From Planctomycetaceae bacterium (GTDB taxonomy: Bacteria > Planctomycetota > Planctomycetia > Pirellulales > Pirellulaceae), in assembly GCA_016794985.1 (NCBI GenBank), contig JAEUIQ010000079.1, positions 1 through 64,000 of the forward strand: DNA of 64,000 bases, written 5' to 3'. Below the pieces are notes generated by a model. It saw only the letters and a program-made list of their open reading frames with translations. It had not been told where the DNA came from and made no database searches. A program made the position numbers and the translations under genes. Positions 1 through 8,658 of the stretch are shown here, piece by piece. Every line of letters begins with the position of its first letter. Positions within the stretch are counted from its first letter, which is position 1.

Positions 1-180
1 TGTCGGCTGCGTCAGATCGTGCTGAAGTAGGCGAATGCCGTCAGGTTGGCACGCTGCCTTTAGCGAGTCATACCAACTGTCATCTGCAGGCGGCTCTCGC
101 CAAAAAAGCGTGTACGCCCAGTTGAGTTGGTAGGCTGGGTCGGGGCACGTATCGGCAGTGTAAATTGGTTCAATTTTCAT
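1..180 (-). CDS. RAYT / IS200-like transposase relative, N-terminal part (cut by window edge)
   Basis: Sixty open codons run off the left edge of the window. They begin with ATG at 180 and read MKIEPIYTADTCPDPAYQLN, then WAYTLFWREPP. This opening resembles that of planctomycete proteins related to REP-associated tyrosine transposases (Y1/IS200 fold), which in that phylum often start with a short 'PAYQLNWSLTLFW'-like segment. The catalytic HUH motif and tyrosine would lie beyond the window, so activity cannot be judged. The two REP-like repeats that start 21 bp upstream of this gene support the assignment, because RAYT genes are normally flanked by the repeats they act on. The family call rests on remembered similarity and on context. 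Confidence 0.55.
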   Translation of the reverse strand, partial: MKIEPIYTADTCPDPAYQLNWAYTLFWREPPADDSWYDSLKAACQPDGIRLLQHDLTQPT

Positions 181-502
181 AACGGGAGTTTAGCAGATTT
201 CTGTAGTGATCAATCCACGCTTCCACCGAGCGAGCTCGGCGGCGAGCTTTCCGGCCCGGGCCAGTTCGGGTCGGCGCGGAGTCTGTAGTGATCAATCCAC
301 GCTTCCACCGAGCGAGCTCGGCGGCGAGCTTTCCCGCCCGGGCGAGCGGGCGGGCGCGTGGGTGAGTGGGTGAGTCGGTGAGTGGGTCTGCGAGCGAGCG
401 GGTGCTCGTTGCGGCGTCTTTTTTTTGGGCTATACTGCCGATCGATCATTGTCGATCATGATGTGGCTTGGTGAACTCGAAAAATACCCCGGAGTCGGGA
501 GC
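181..502. other. Gene-free stretch of 322 bp: REP-like and GTGAG-type simple repeats
   Basis: The stretch holds the two REP-like copies (201-342), a GC-rich run with repeated GTGAGTGGG-like units (about 343-400) and a T-tract at about 419-426. Reading frames across it have arginine/proline-rich compositions typical of repeats rather than genes. Promoter elements for the following DUF1559 gene must lie here, but no convincing pair is visible. Confidence 0.6.
201..342. repeat. Two REP-like direct repeats, period 82 bp
   Basis: A 60-bp unit occurs at 201-260 and again at 283-342 with a single mismatch. Each copy starts with CTGTAGTGATCAATCCACGC and contains an imperfect hairpin, CCGAG-CGAG-CTCGG, followed by a GC-rich palindrome around GCCCGGGC. 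A GTAG tetranucleotide at the head of a hairpin repeat is the signature of REP elements recognised by RAYT proteins. The adjacent gene on the minus strand looks like a RAYT. From 343 to about 400 the sequence continues as degenerate GTGAGTGG/GTGAGTCG short repeats. Confidence 0.7.
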
Positions 503-1453
503 ATGAATTTTGCCTGCTGGACGCGAGTCGTAAACGGAAAGCTGCGAACGGGTTTTACATTGGTCGAATTGCTGGTGGTGATCGCTATCATCACCGTGTT
601 GATGTCGTTGCTCCTGCCCGCTGTGCAATTTGCTCGAGAAGCAGCGAGGCGAACCGCCTGCCTGAACAATCTGCGGCAACTGGGGTTGTCGCTGGCCAAT
701 CACGAAGCCGCAAAATCCAAGCTGCCTGTCGGTGCCAATAGCGTCAATGGCTTGTCCTGGCGCGTGATAATTCTGCCGTACATCGAACAAAACAACTTGT
801 ACGAGAAATTTAATTTTGGCCCAGGCGGTTGGAATACCGGACCAGGCAACGAAGGCCCAAACAAAATGGTCCATGCTCTGAATAAAATTCCGGGCTTCAA
901 TTGCCCCAGCCAAGTGGTCGACATCGCATCAAACCCAACCAGCACCTTCCCCGACGGTCGGCGTACCTACACTTCGGATTATCACGGTGTCGCAGGGCCC
1001 AAAGGAGTTTCTCCCGAGGGTGTCACATACCGAGTTCAAGCGAACCCCGCTGGGCATGGCGGGTTCGCGCTCCAAGGCACTCTGACTCGTGACTTGTCGT
1101 TTCGAATGAAAGACTTTCCGGATGGAACCTCGAACACTTTGGCAATCGGCGAAGTGGGAACCACCTGGAACGGAGAGATTTGGGGCAGCGATGGAGCGGA
1201 TTGGGTGCGGGGTATGGGCCATAGTGGCGGAACGATCAATGGCATGGCTTCCTGCAAAAACGTCCAGAACGGGATCAATGTGCCTTACAATGGCCTGTAC
1301 AACGACCTCAGCTTCAGTAGCCTTCATCCCGGTGGCGCCAACTTCGCTCGCGCCGATGGCTCCATGACTTTTGTGCCAAACGAAATTGAACTGTCGGTTC
1401 TGAAGTCTTTGGCCAGCCGCAATGGCGGAGAAGTCAATGTATCGTTTGATTGA
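503..1453 (+). CDS. DUF1559 prepilin-like (type II pseudopilin N-terminus) protein
   Basis: This is a 316-residue planctomycete DUF1559 protein. The N-terminus carries a class III signal: a short basic leader, then G-FTLVELLVVIAIITVLMSLLLPAVQ, cleaved by prepilin peptidase between G and F, with Glu at mature position 5. The next segment, REAARRTACLNNLRQLGLSLANHE, is the standard DUF1559 helix. The C-terminus has the usual H-x(n)-DGS motif (LHPGGANFARADGS). The start at 503 is preferred because GGAG lies 8 bp upstream and the leader has normal length; in-frame ATGs at 458 and 461 and a TTG at 425 would give longer leaders. The stop is 3 bp before the downstream sialidase, so the two are probably co-transcribed. 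The cellular role of the family is not established. Confidence 0.9.
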   Translation: MNFACWTRVVNGKLRTGFTLVELLVVIAIITVLMSLLLPAVQFAREAARRTACLNNLRQLGLSLANHEAAKSKLPVGANSVNGLSWRVIILPYIEQNNLYEKFNFGPGGWNTGPGNEGPNKMVHALNKIPGFNCPSQVVDIASNPTSTFPDGRRTYTSDYHGVAGPKGVSPEGVTYRVQANPAGHGGFALQGTLTRDLSFRMKDFPDGTSNTLAIGEVGTTWNGEIWGSDGADWVRGMGHSGGTINGMASCKNVQNGINVPYNGLYNDLSFSSLHPGGANFARADGSMTFVPNEIELSVLKSLASRNGGEVNVSFD

Positions 1454-1456
1454 GGA

Positions 1457-2719
1457 ATGCCCAGAATGATCATCGGTTTGATTGGGAAATGGTTGTTCGC
1501 CTGGGGATTGGGCGTTTTCGTTAGTTGCTCGTTGGCCGAAGAGTTTCGACACGGCGAAACGATCTCAAGAACTCAAGATACCCAAGCACCTTCCATCGGC
1601 ATCGGTTGGAATCAAGATAACAAAGTCTTCCAACCCGCGGCGAAGCATGAAGGACCCATCGAGACCTTTCTCAAACCCGGTGTTTTTGAATCGCAACAAG
1701 TCTATGCCAAAGAGCGCTTTCCCAATGTCGTGGTGGCGCTCGATGGCACGGTGATCGCCGGTTGGAATGGTGTCCAGTGTCGGCGCAGTACCGACGGAGG
1801 AAAAACTTGGAGCGAGCCGATCTCGATTGCCAAAGGCTTTATGGGTGGCGGCTTTGTCGTTGATGAAATTTCGGGCGATGTCTTGGCGTTTGTCGAAGAA
1901 GAACATCCACCAGGAAAACCGGTGCGACTTTATCGCTCGAAAGATCAGGGTGCCACTTGGGCGAAGCAAGAGATCACGATTCATCCGAATTCATTGGGGC
2001 ATGTTCCTTCGCTGCACATGAATGACCACGGGGTCTCGCTACGCCACGGACAATTCAAAGGTCGCCTGGTGTGTCCGTCACGTTGGTATGGTCGTACGAA
2101 TTACCCGGTGGAGTTTTTCCACACGCATTACACGAATGCCATCTTCAGTGATGACGGCGGTCGGACTTGGAAAGCCTCCGAACCATTCCCTGCGATGGGG
2201 ACTGGTGAAGCCTGCATCGCGGAGTTGTCCGATGGCCATTTGTACTACAACTCGCGACGTCATTGGGCGCCAACCAAAGAAGATTCGCTCTGGCGTTGGA
2301 GTGGCGAGAGTCACGATGCGGGAGCAACTTGGATCAATCCGCAGCGTTCGACGGTCTTGCCGGACGGGAACACCGATTCGACATACGGCTTGATGGGTGG
2401 TTTGGTACGCTTACCGATTCTAGGTCGCGATGTCTTGCTGTTCAGCAACATTGTCAGTCCGCGTGGTCGCCAGAATGGCCATGTGTGGTGCAGCTTCGAC
2501 GGCGGAAAAACTTGGCCGGTTCGGCGGCAGATTTTCGCTGGGAACTTTGCCTACTCGTCCTTGAATGCCGGACGTCCGGGAACACCCTCCGAAGGTTGGA
2601 TTTATTTGCTCTATGAAGGTGGACCGGAAGGCGGCGGAACGCTGAGTCGGTTTAATCTTTCGTGGGTGTTGGAAGGTGAAGCGACCGGGGATGGTGAAGT
2701 GCCGGCATGGGTGAAATAG
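1457..2719 (+). CDS. Secreted exo-sialidase-like BNR-repeat glycosidase
   Basis: This is a 420-residue six-bladed propeller protein. A signal peptide (about residues 1-27, hydrophobic LIGKWLFAWGLGVFVSCSLA) directs export. Asp-box motifs of the S-x-D-x-G-x-T-W type recur five times: STDGGKTW, SKDQGATW, SDDGGRTW, SHDAGATW and SFDGGKTW. The sequence ERFPNVVVALDGTVIAGW sits where sialidases have the (F/Y)RIP motif and keeps the arginine. It probably releases terminal sialic acid or a related sugar from glycans outside the cytoplasm. The start ATG lies 3 bp after the DUF1559 stop, and GAGGA overlaps that stop codon. BNR propellers also occur in non-sialidase glycosidases, so the substrate is inferred. 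Confidence 0.75.
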   Translation: MPRMIIGLIGKWLFAWGLGVFVSCSLAEEFRHGETISRTQDTQAPSIGIGWNQDNKVFQPAAKHEGPIETFLKPGVFESQQVYAKERFPNVVVALDGTVIAGWNGVQCRRSTDGGKTWSEPISIAKGFMGGGFVVDEISGDVLAFVEEEHPPGKPVRLYRSKDQGATWAKQEITIHPNSLGHVPSLHMNDHGVSLRHGQFKGRLVCPSRWYGRTNYPVEFFHTHYTNAIFSDDGGRTWKASEPFPAMGTGEACIAELSDGHLYYNSRRHWAPTKEDSLWRWSGESHDAGATWINPQRSTVLPDGNTDSTYGLMGGLVRLPILGRDVLLFSNIVSPRGRQNGHVWCSFDGGKTWPVRRQIFAGNFAYSSLNAGRPGTPSEGWIYLLYEGGPEGGGTLSRFNLSWVLEGEATGDGEVPAWVK

Positions 2720-2938
2720 GAACACAATATCGCGACGAGCAACCAGAGAGTAAACCGCCAATGGACACTCGTGAACGCTACCATTGTAACGGTCGCTTTT
2801 TGGAGCGAAGTTAAGTTTCGTAAAATTTCAGCTAAGGCAATTTGCTGAACAAGGGGGTGCTCGGCGGTCGGTTTCGAAAACCACCTCAACAAAAAGATTC
2901 CGTAGGCCTGCCATGGAAAAACCTCAGAAAGCGAACAA

Positions 2939-5395
2939 ATGATAAAGTACTTTCGTCGCTGGGCCGTGTTTACGGTTCTTGTCTTGTTACTGTTCGGCCA
3001 CATGTGGAGTGTGTTCGCTCAGCAACCTGACTATTCGATTCCGATGCTCGACTTGCAGCGGGTACCCGAGGCGTACACAGTAGTCGACCGTGAGGCGGGG
3101 AAGTATTTGGGGCATCCCACCACCGTTCTGTTCGCAGATGGCAAGACGATACTGTGCGCTTACCCTAGCGGTCACGGACGCGGGCAATTGCTCATGAGTC
3201 GCAGCACCGACGCCGGCGATTCGTGGCAACGCATTGATTTGGGTAAAGCGAGGGTGGATGAAGTCCCCACGTTGTTCAAGCTACCGCTGCCCTCAGCGAA
3301 ACTTGGCGAACGCGTGATCATGGTCACTTGTACACCTGGAAAGGGAGTTCTCGAATGGATGTGGAGCGATGATCTTGGTTCGACTTGGTCACCGCGAAAG
3401 TCATGGCAATTGGAAGGAACCAAGGGAATCATCGTCGCACTGTCTTCTTTGTGGTCTGTGGACGACGGTAAATGGCGCGGTGTGTTCCACGATTACAACT
3501 TCGACAACTGGACGGTTGATTTGGAGATGGTCACCGACGAAAAGGCATGGGGCGGAGTGGATTGTCGTTTCTCTAATTTGCGACGAGTCGATTATGCGAC
3601 ATCGGATGGTCTAAAAAAGGCACGCGGCGCGGGATTGTGTGAAGCCGGTGTGGTGGCTTCGCCCGACCACAAACGCTTGGCGTTGTTGTTTCGCCCGCAA
3701 CATAAGAAGACCAATGCCATGATCGCCTTCTCTGATGATGCTGGCTTAAGTTGGACCGACCCGTCTGAAATGGCCGGATCACTAACCGGTGAACGACATA
3801 CGGCCAGATATGCACCCGACGGTCGTTTGGTGGTGTTCTTTCGCGACTACAGTCCGCGGAACAAAACCAACCCTAGTCACGGCGATTGGGTCGCATGGAT
3901 CGGGACGTGGGACGATTTGTTACGGACACAAGAAGGCCAATGTCGTTTGCTGCTCAAACGCAACTACGGAAATTCTACCAATAACAATATTGGCGACTGC
4001 GGCTATACCGGCGTCGAAGTGTTGCCAGACGGTCGAGTATTGGGGATCAGCTATGGTCATTGGGATGTCGTCCGTGGTTCAACTCATCCGAACCACTCCG
4101 GCGGACGCGGGCAAGCTCCCTACATTTTGCAAGTTCGTTTCCATTTGAACGATGTGGATAAGTGGCTGAAGGACAAATCGTTTCGTGTTGCTCCGTTGTT
4201 GCCGAAGGGACAACAGCCGGTACCAAATGCGTCGAGTTCGGCGACATTGAAATTAGATCGCATCTTTGGAAGTGGGATGGTACTGCCTCATGATCGCGAG
4301 TTCACGATCAGTGGCTCGGCCCAACCCCATCATTCAGTGACGGTCGAATTGGCTGGGCAAGAATTGATGACGGTTAGCGGCGGCGATGGTCGCTGGCAAG
4401 TGAACTCCAAAGCCCTGCCAATCTCAACCACAGGTTGCTCGCTGGTGGTACGTTCAGCGGACCACACGATTTCATTGGACGACATTTTGGTCGGAAAGCT
4501 CTGGCTGTGCGCCGGGCAATCGAATATGGATTGGCCCTTGGCCCGCGCGGTGGGTGGAACACAAGAAGCAAACGAAGCCAAGTCGTTTGGCATGATTCGA
4601 CTATACAACGCCACCGCACCGCCCACCGATAATCGGGTCTATGATGCGGGCTTGATCGAACGGTTGGCAAGCGGACGTCGCTTGGCTGGCGTTGTTCGCG
4701 ACAGCGATTACTACGATGGCCAATGGCAAAGTGCCGCCAGTGCAAATGCCTTTTCGGCGATTGGGTGGTGGACCGCTCGCTTGGTTCATGAAGCGACCGA
4801 CCATCCAATCGGAGTCGTAGATGTCTCGGTGGGCGGCTCGGGGATCGAAGCTTGGTTGGCACCGGAGTCGCTGAACTTCGATTCGCGATGCCAGGCGTGG
4901 AACACCACTGCGTGGATCGATGATGCGAACATCGGTTCGTGGATGCGCGGTCGAGCCAAGCGGAACTTGGGACGGCATCTCGCTGCCGCGCATCCTTATC
5001 GTCCGACAATCCTGTTCGAGCAAGGCGTGAGACCGTGGATGGGTTTGCCGTTCCATCAGGTAATATGGTATCAGGGCGAAAGTAATGCGGAGATCGGTGA
5101 TCAAGATTGGAACACTAAGTTGATCGTGGAAATGGTGCAAGGATGGCGCGAGGTATTAGGGCAACCGGAGCTGCCGTTTGTGATGGTTCAATTGCCCGAG
5201 ATCGGTGGCAACGATCCGTTACGTGCTCATTGGCCGGCCTTTCGTGAGGCTCAGGCCAAGGCGACACAGCAATTGGAACACGCTCATTTGGTCGTGACCA
5301 AAGACCTTGGTTGGCCCGATAGCGCGGATGTGCATCCTCCAGATAAGCGGCCCATCGCAGAACGAATCGCAGCGGTGGTTTTGTCGAATCGGTAG
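2939..5395 (+). CDS. Sialidase-like propeller fused to SGNH sialate O-acetylesterase
   Basis: This 818-residue secreted protein has a signal peptide ending near VFAQ (residue 28). Residues about 30-410 form a BNR propeller (SRSTDAGDSW, SDDLGSTW, SDDAGLSW), with KYLGHPTTVLFADG in place of the sialidase RIP motif, so that Arg is absent. Residues about 430-815 are an SGNH esterase of the sialate O-acetylesterase family: catalytic Ser528 in GQSNMDW, the glycine block VGGSGIEAW, Asn716 in WYQGESN, and the Asp797/His799 pair in DVHPP. The esterase removes O-acetyl groups that block sialidases, so the fusion pairs two steps of sialoglycan breakdown. It follows the BNR sialidase at 1457 after a 219-bp gap. 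Whether the propeller half is catalytic or only binds sugar is uncertain. Confidence 0.8.
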   Translation: MIKYFRRWAVFTVLVLLLFGHMWSVFAQQPDYSIPMLDLQRVPEAYTVVDREAGKYLGHPTTVLFADGKTILCAYPSGHGRGQLLMSRSTDAGDSWQRIDLGKARVDEVPTLFKLPLPSAKLGERVIMVTCTPGKGVLEWMWSDDLGSTWSPRKSWQLEGTKGIIVALSSLWSVDDGKWRGVFHDYNFDNWTVDLEMVTDEKAWGGVDCRFSNLRRVDYATSDGLKKARGAGLCEAGVVASPDHKRLALLFRPQHKKTNAMIAFSDDAGLSWTDPSEMAGSLTGERHTARYAPDGRLVVFFRDYSPRNKTNPSHGDWVAWIGTWDDLLRTQEGQCRLLLKRNYGNSTNNNIGDCGYTGVEVLPDGRVLGISYGHWDVVRGSTHPNHSGGRGQAPYILQVRFHLNDVDKWLKDKSFRVAPLLPKGQQPVPNASSSATLKLDRIFGSGMVLPHDREFTISGSAQPHHSVTVELAGQELMTVSGGDGRWQVNSKALPISTTGCSLVVRSADHTISLDDILVGKLWLCAGQSNMDWPLARAVGGTQEANEAKSFGMIRLYNATAPPTDNRVYDAGLIERLASGRRLAGVVRDSDYYDGQWQSAASANAFSAIGWWTARLVHEATDHPIGVVDVSVGGSGIEAWLAPESLNFDSRCQAWNTTAWIDDANIGSWMRGRAKRNLGRHLAAAHPYRPTILFEQGVRPWMGLPFHQVIWYQGESNAEIGDQDWNTKLIVEMVQGWREVLGQPELPFVMVQLPEIGGNDPLRAHWPAFREAQAKATQQLEHAHLVVTKDLGWPDSADVHPPDKRPIAERIAAVVLSNR

Positions 5396-5408
5396 AAGTC
5401 GATGTCCG

Positions 5409-5492
5409 TGCCGTCCCGCAGGGACGAAATGTCGGTACCCGGTGTGCCCCCAAAACCCGGTGCGTCCCGTCAGGGACGAAATGTTGGTAGCC
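5409..5492. repeat. Pair of GTCCC-hairpin intergenic repeats
   Basis: Two near-copies of a motif reading CGTCCCGCAGGGACGAAATG (about 5412-5431) and CGTCCCGTCAGGGACGAAAT (about 5463-5482) lie about 51 bp apart in the same orientation. They are followed by GTCGGTACCC and TTGGTAGCC respectively. Each contains a small perfect hairpin, GTCCC/GGGAC. They fill the gap between two glycan-degradation genes. From memory, this type of element is scattered through Pirellulaceae genomes. It might also act as a transcript-end hairpin, although no T-tract follows. Confidence 0.7.
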
Positions 5493-5532
5493 GAAAGGCG
5501 TACTCGTGCGACACGATCCTTATAGGTTCCTC

Positions 5533-8500
5533 ATGAAGACTTCCCAGATTGTTATATTGACGTGGTTCCTTGCCGGTTGTGTACACGCAATTGGTACGCG
5601 GCCAACTTTTGCTCAGATCGTTCCACTAAAGAATGGAGGATTCGAGTTTGTCGGACCCGCGATTCATGCCATGCAACGAGAGCCTGACGGTTGGACCTTG
5701 GAGGAAGGTAAACCTGATCGGGTGCGGGTGTGGAATGCCCCAGGCTCGAATGCGGTGGCACTGGGAAACCGGAGCATTCTGAGTCAAACGTTTATATTGA
5801 CTCCCGTCCCCGAACCTTTGCAATTGCACTCGGCTTGGGTGCCGGTTGTGATGGTTGATGTAATCGGCGAGTTCGGCAACGCGACGACTCCTGCTGAATT
5901 GGAAGTTGCGATCCGTGATTCGCAAGGACAAGTCGTGCAGTCGCAAAAAATGCAGATTCAGGGCAAGGCACCGCAGTCCAAACAAGTGCGTACGCAAATC
6001 GCCGCTTCGAGTTTCCAGCCGGGCTCGGGGCCGGAAAACGCGTTTGACGAGAATCCTCAAACCATTTGGCATAGCAAGTGGGGCGATAAAACGCATCCTC
6101 ATTGGTTGCTGGTCGATTTTGGCGAAGTGCGAAAGCTCCGCGGGTTCAGCTACACGCCGCGGCAGGATCTGGGTAACGGAACGATCGGCCAATTTCGCTT
6201 GGAAGTTACCAATGATGGCGAGACGTGGCGGTCGGCCGCTCAAGGCGTACTCCAATCCAGTGCACAACAACCCACTCAAACTATGAAGTTGGACAAGGTC
6301 GTCTCGTGTCGCGCGGTTCGTTTGATTGCCGAGGGCAAACGGGCGGGAGCGGGAGACATCAACGCCAGTTGTGCCGAGTGGACGCTGGATGTCGTGGGCG
6401 GTCTGAAGCTGAATAGTGACCTCCAACCGGAACTAGCGGCTGTGGCCCAGCGGATGATCGTCCCCTTGTCTTCATTGCGCCGCGAAGCAAAAGCAACCTC
6501 AACAGACCAGGGACCCCATCTCAAAATCCAATTGCGAGTTCATGGCAACAACTTTGCGGTCCTGGACCAACTGCACGTCATCTGGGTTCCCGAATTGGCC
6601 ACGATGCAGATGCAAGGCAAGGCCAACGGCGTTTCCGGCCCTGATGTCTTGGCGGCTGGGAGTTATGGTTTTAAAGGCTTGATGATTCACGGCTACCCAT
6701 CTTTGCCGGTAGTTGATGTGCAAGAGAACAGCCCCGTCGCTCGAGCAGGCTTGAAGAAAGGCGACTTGATTTTGTCGCTCAATGGAATCCCGTTACCACC
6801 AGGCAACGTCGAACCTGGCCCGGCCTGGTTCAGTAATGGCCACGAAGTTTTGTTTGGTCAAGCAGCTTTGGCAGCGTACGGCTCCGGTTCGAATGAAAAA
6901 GGGGCCGTCAAGCTGACCGCTTGGCGAAATGGGAAGACGTTCGAGTTGACAACAACGCTCAACTTGCCCAGCGTTATTGCCGACGAAACTTTGCTGACGG
7001 ACCCGAACCGCCTGGCGATCGTGAACACCGAACTAATCCAGCATGTTGTCCAGCATCAACTTGCTAATGGCAGTTGGGAAAACAATCCGATCAAAACGGC
7101 ACTGGGTGGATTGGCCCTGTTGTCGACCGGTGATTCGAAACATGCCAAAGCGATCAAATCAGCTGCGAATTGGTTGATGGAACGAAATGCCGAACCCGAC
7201 ACCGGCTTCTACTGGTTTCCTTCGATCGGCGGAATCTTTTTAGCCGAATACTACTTAGCGACTGGCGATGCACGAACGCTACCGGTGATGGAGCGCATGC
7301 TCAAGCACATGAACATGGCGTATCACACCAGCGCGTTTGGAACCGAGACCTTTGGGCATGGCCCGCGTGGCTTGCCGTACGGAAACAAATCGTTGGTGGC
7401 CGTCATGGTTCATACGTTTGTGTTTGAGAGTTTGGCTCATCGCTGCGGAATCAAGTCCGATATTTTCGGCAGACTCAAACCCTATGTGGACTCGGCGTGG
7501 TCGGACCCTGCGGAAGGTGGACACGGAGCGTTGGGTTACAACGCGTCACACAAAGATCTCGAAGAGTTCTGGTCCCGCAGCGGTTTGCTAACGCTGGCAC
7601 TCCAACTTCGCAATGAACGTCCCGAGATGCGACGCGCGATGACCACCGTGATGCGGCAGCGCCATCCGTGGATTCGCAACAGTCATGCTTACGGCGAGCC
7701 GGGAGGCGCGTGGGGCTTGATTGGCTTGTTGGCCGAAAACAAAACGGCGTTCCAGGAAGTGTTTGCGCAGTATCGTTGGTGGTTTGCCGTCGCGTTGGAG
7801 CCAGGTTACGGCTTGAGGTACACACCGCCGCATATGGGCGCTCCGTACATGGAAGGCGACGTGCTAATCAATAACTGCTATGCGTTGGTGACGAACTTGC
7901 ACAAACAAAACTTGCACATTTCTGGATCAAGCCAAAAATCTTGGTTGGATGTTTCCGCGATTCCCGTGCCGCTTAGTGAAGTCCTGATTTTGCAGGATGC
8001 AGCAGGATTGGTTTCATTGCGCAGCCGAATCCCCGGATCGGAAATCTATTTCACAACCGATGGTTCGCAGCCGAACAACAATAGTCGACGGTTTCACGAG
8101 CCTTTCGCAATTGCGGAAGGCTCGGTCGTCAAAGCGGTCGCGATCAACGACAACGATCAAAGCAAGATCGCCGAGCGTTCGTTCGCTTTATCAAAAGAAC
8201 TTTGGAAAATCGAGTTGGCGTCTGGACATCAGGATGCCCAGCTAGCGCGGCAGCGCGCGGCATTGGCAATTGACGGCGATCCATTAATCGCGTGGGTGAC
8301 GGACGGCGGAGAAGCGGCCTCGGGATTTCCTCACGAATTGGTGATCGATATCGGTGCTGAGCAGCAAGTTTCGCAAGTCGAAGTGCGATTCTTAACCGCC
8401 GAGTTGGCTGCGAAACGCGTGACGGTTTTTGAGATTGATCACCGTGGTGCTTCGGACAACGATGGCCGCGTGATCGGAAGATATCAGTCGGAGAGACCAG

Positions 8501-8619
8501 AAACTTTGGTAAGAATCGCCCTGGACGAATCGGACCCAATGCGCAAAATCGGCTTTCGCTTTGAAGAGCCCCACGGCGAATCGATCCTGATGGTTGGCGA
8601 GATCGACTTGCATCGATAG
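5533..8619 (+). CDS. Large secreted discoidin-PDZ-DUF6288-like-chitobiase_C protein
   Basis: This 1028-residue exported protein starts at ATG 5533; a GTG at 5506 is a poorer alternative. The leader ILTWFLAGCVHAIGTRPTFAQ contains a possible lipobox (LAGC) and a possible signal peptidase I site (TFAQ). Reading along the protein, the segments are: an N-terminal beta domain; an F5/8C discoidin domain (about 150-290; SSFQPGSGPENAFDENPQT, TIWHSKWG, VDFGEVRKLRG); a second beta region; a PDZ domain (about 370-430; VVDVQENSPVARAGLKKGD); an alpha-helical toroid of the DUF6288 type (about 490-790; HQLANGSWENNPIKTALGGL); a chitobiase_C-like beta module (GSEIYFTTDGSQPN); and a C-terminal second discoidin-like domain. 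It follows the sialidase/esterase genes, suggesting a glycan-binding or glycan-processing role. No catalytic centre was recognised. Confidence 0.65.
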   Translation: MKTSQIVILTWFLAGCVHAIGTRPTFAQIVPLKNGGFEFVGPAIHAMQREPDGWTLEEGKPDRVRVWNAPGSNAVALGNRSILSQTFILTPVPEPLQLHSAWVPVVMVDVIGEFGNATTPAELEVAIRDSQGQVVQSQKMQIQGKAPQSKQVRTQIAASSFQPGSGPENAFDENPQTIWHSKWGDKTHPHWLLVDFGEVRKLRGFSYTPRQDLGNGTIGQFRLEVTNDGETWRSAAQGVLQSSAQQPTQTMKLDKVVSCRAVRLIAEGKRAGAGDINASCAEWTLDVVGGLKLNSDLQPELAAVAQRMIVPLSSLRREAKATSTDQGPHLKIQLRVHGNNFAVLDQLHVIWVPELATMQMQGKANGVSGPDVLAAGSYGFKGLMIHGYPSLPVVDVQENSPVARAGLKKGDLILSLNGIPLPPGNVEPGPAWFSNGHEVLFGQAALAAYGSGSNEKGAVKLTAWRNGKTFELTTTLNLPSVIADETLLTDPNRLAIVNTELIQHVVQHQLANGSWENNPIKTALGGLALLSTGDSKHAKAIKSAANWLMERNAEPDTGFYWFPSIGGIFLAEYYLATGDARTLPVMERMLKHMNMAYHTSAFGTETFGHGPRGLPYGNKSLVAVMVHTFVFESLAHRCGIKSDIFGRLKPYVDSAWSDPAEGGHGALGYNASHKDLEEFWSRSGLLTLALQLRNERPEMRRAMTTVMRQRHPWIRNSHAYGEPGGAWGLIGLLAENKTAFQEVFAQYRWWFAVALEPGYGLRYTPPHMGAPYMEGDVLINNCYALVTNLHKQNLHISGSSQKSWLDVSAIPVPLSEVLILQDAAGLVSLRSRIPGSEIYFTTDGSQPNNNSRRFHEPFAIAEGSVVKAVAINDNDQSKIAERSFALSKELWKIELASGHQDAQLARQRAALAIDGDPLIAWVTDGGEAASGFPHELVIDIGAEQQVSQVEVRFLTAELAAKRVTVFEIDHRGASDNDGRVIGRYQSERPETLVRIALDESDPMRKIGFRFEEPHGESILMVGEIDLHR

Positions 8620-8658
8620 ATGTTCAAGTGCACCAACGTGCTTCGACAGTACCACCAA

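Noticed and set aside
201..342. Duplicated 60-bp unit considered as an insertion sequence terminus
   Set aside because: Copies are in direct, not inverted, orientation with a 22-bp gap; a REP-like element fits better.
929..1552. 207-residue minus-strand open frame
   Set aside because: Antisense to the DUF1559 gene, with no family resemblance.
5409..5492. Short hairpin repeats considered as a CRISPR array
   Set aside because: Only two copies, with an internal hairpin and no equal-length unique spacers or cas genes.
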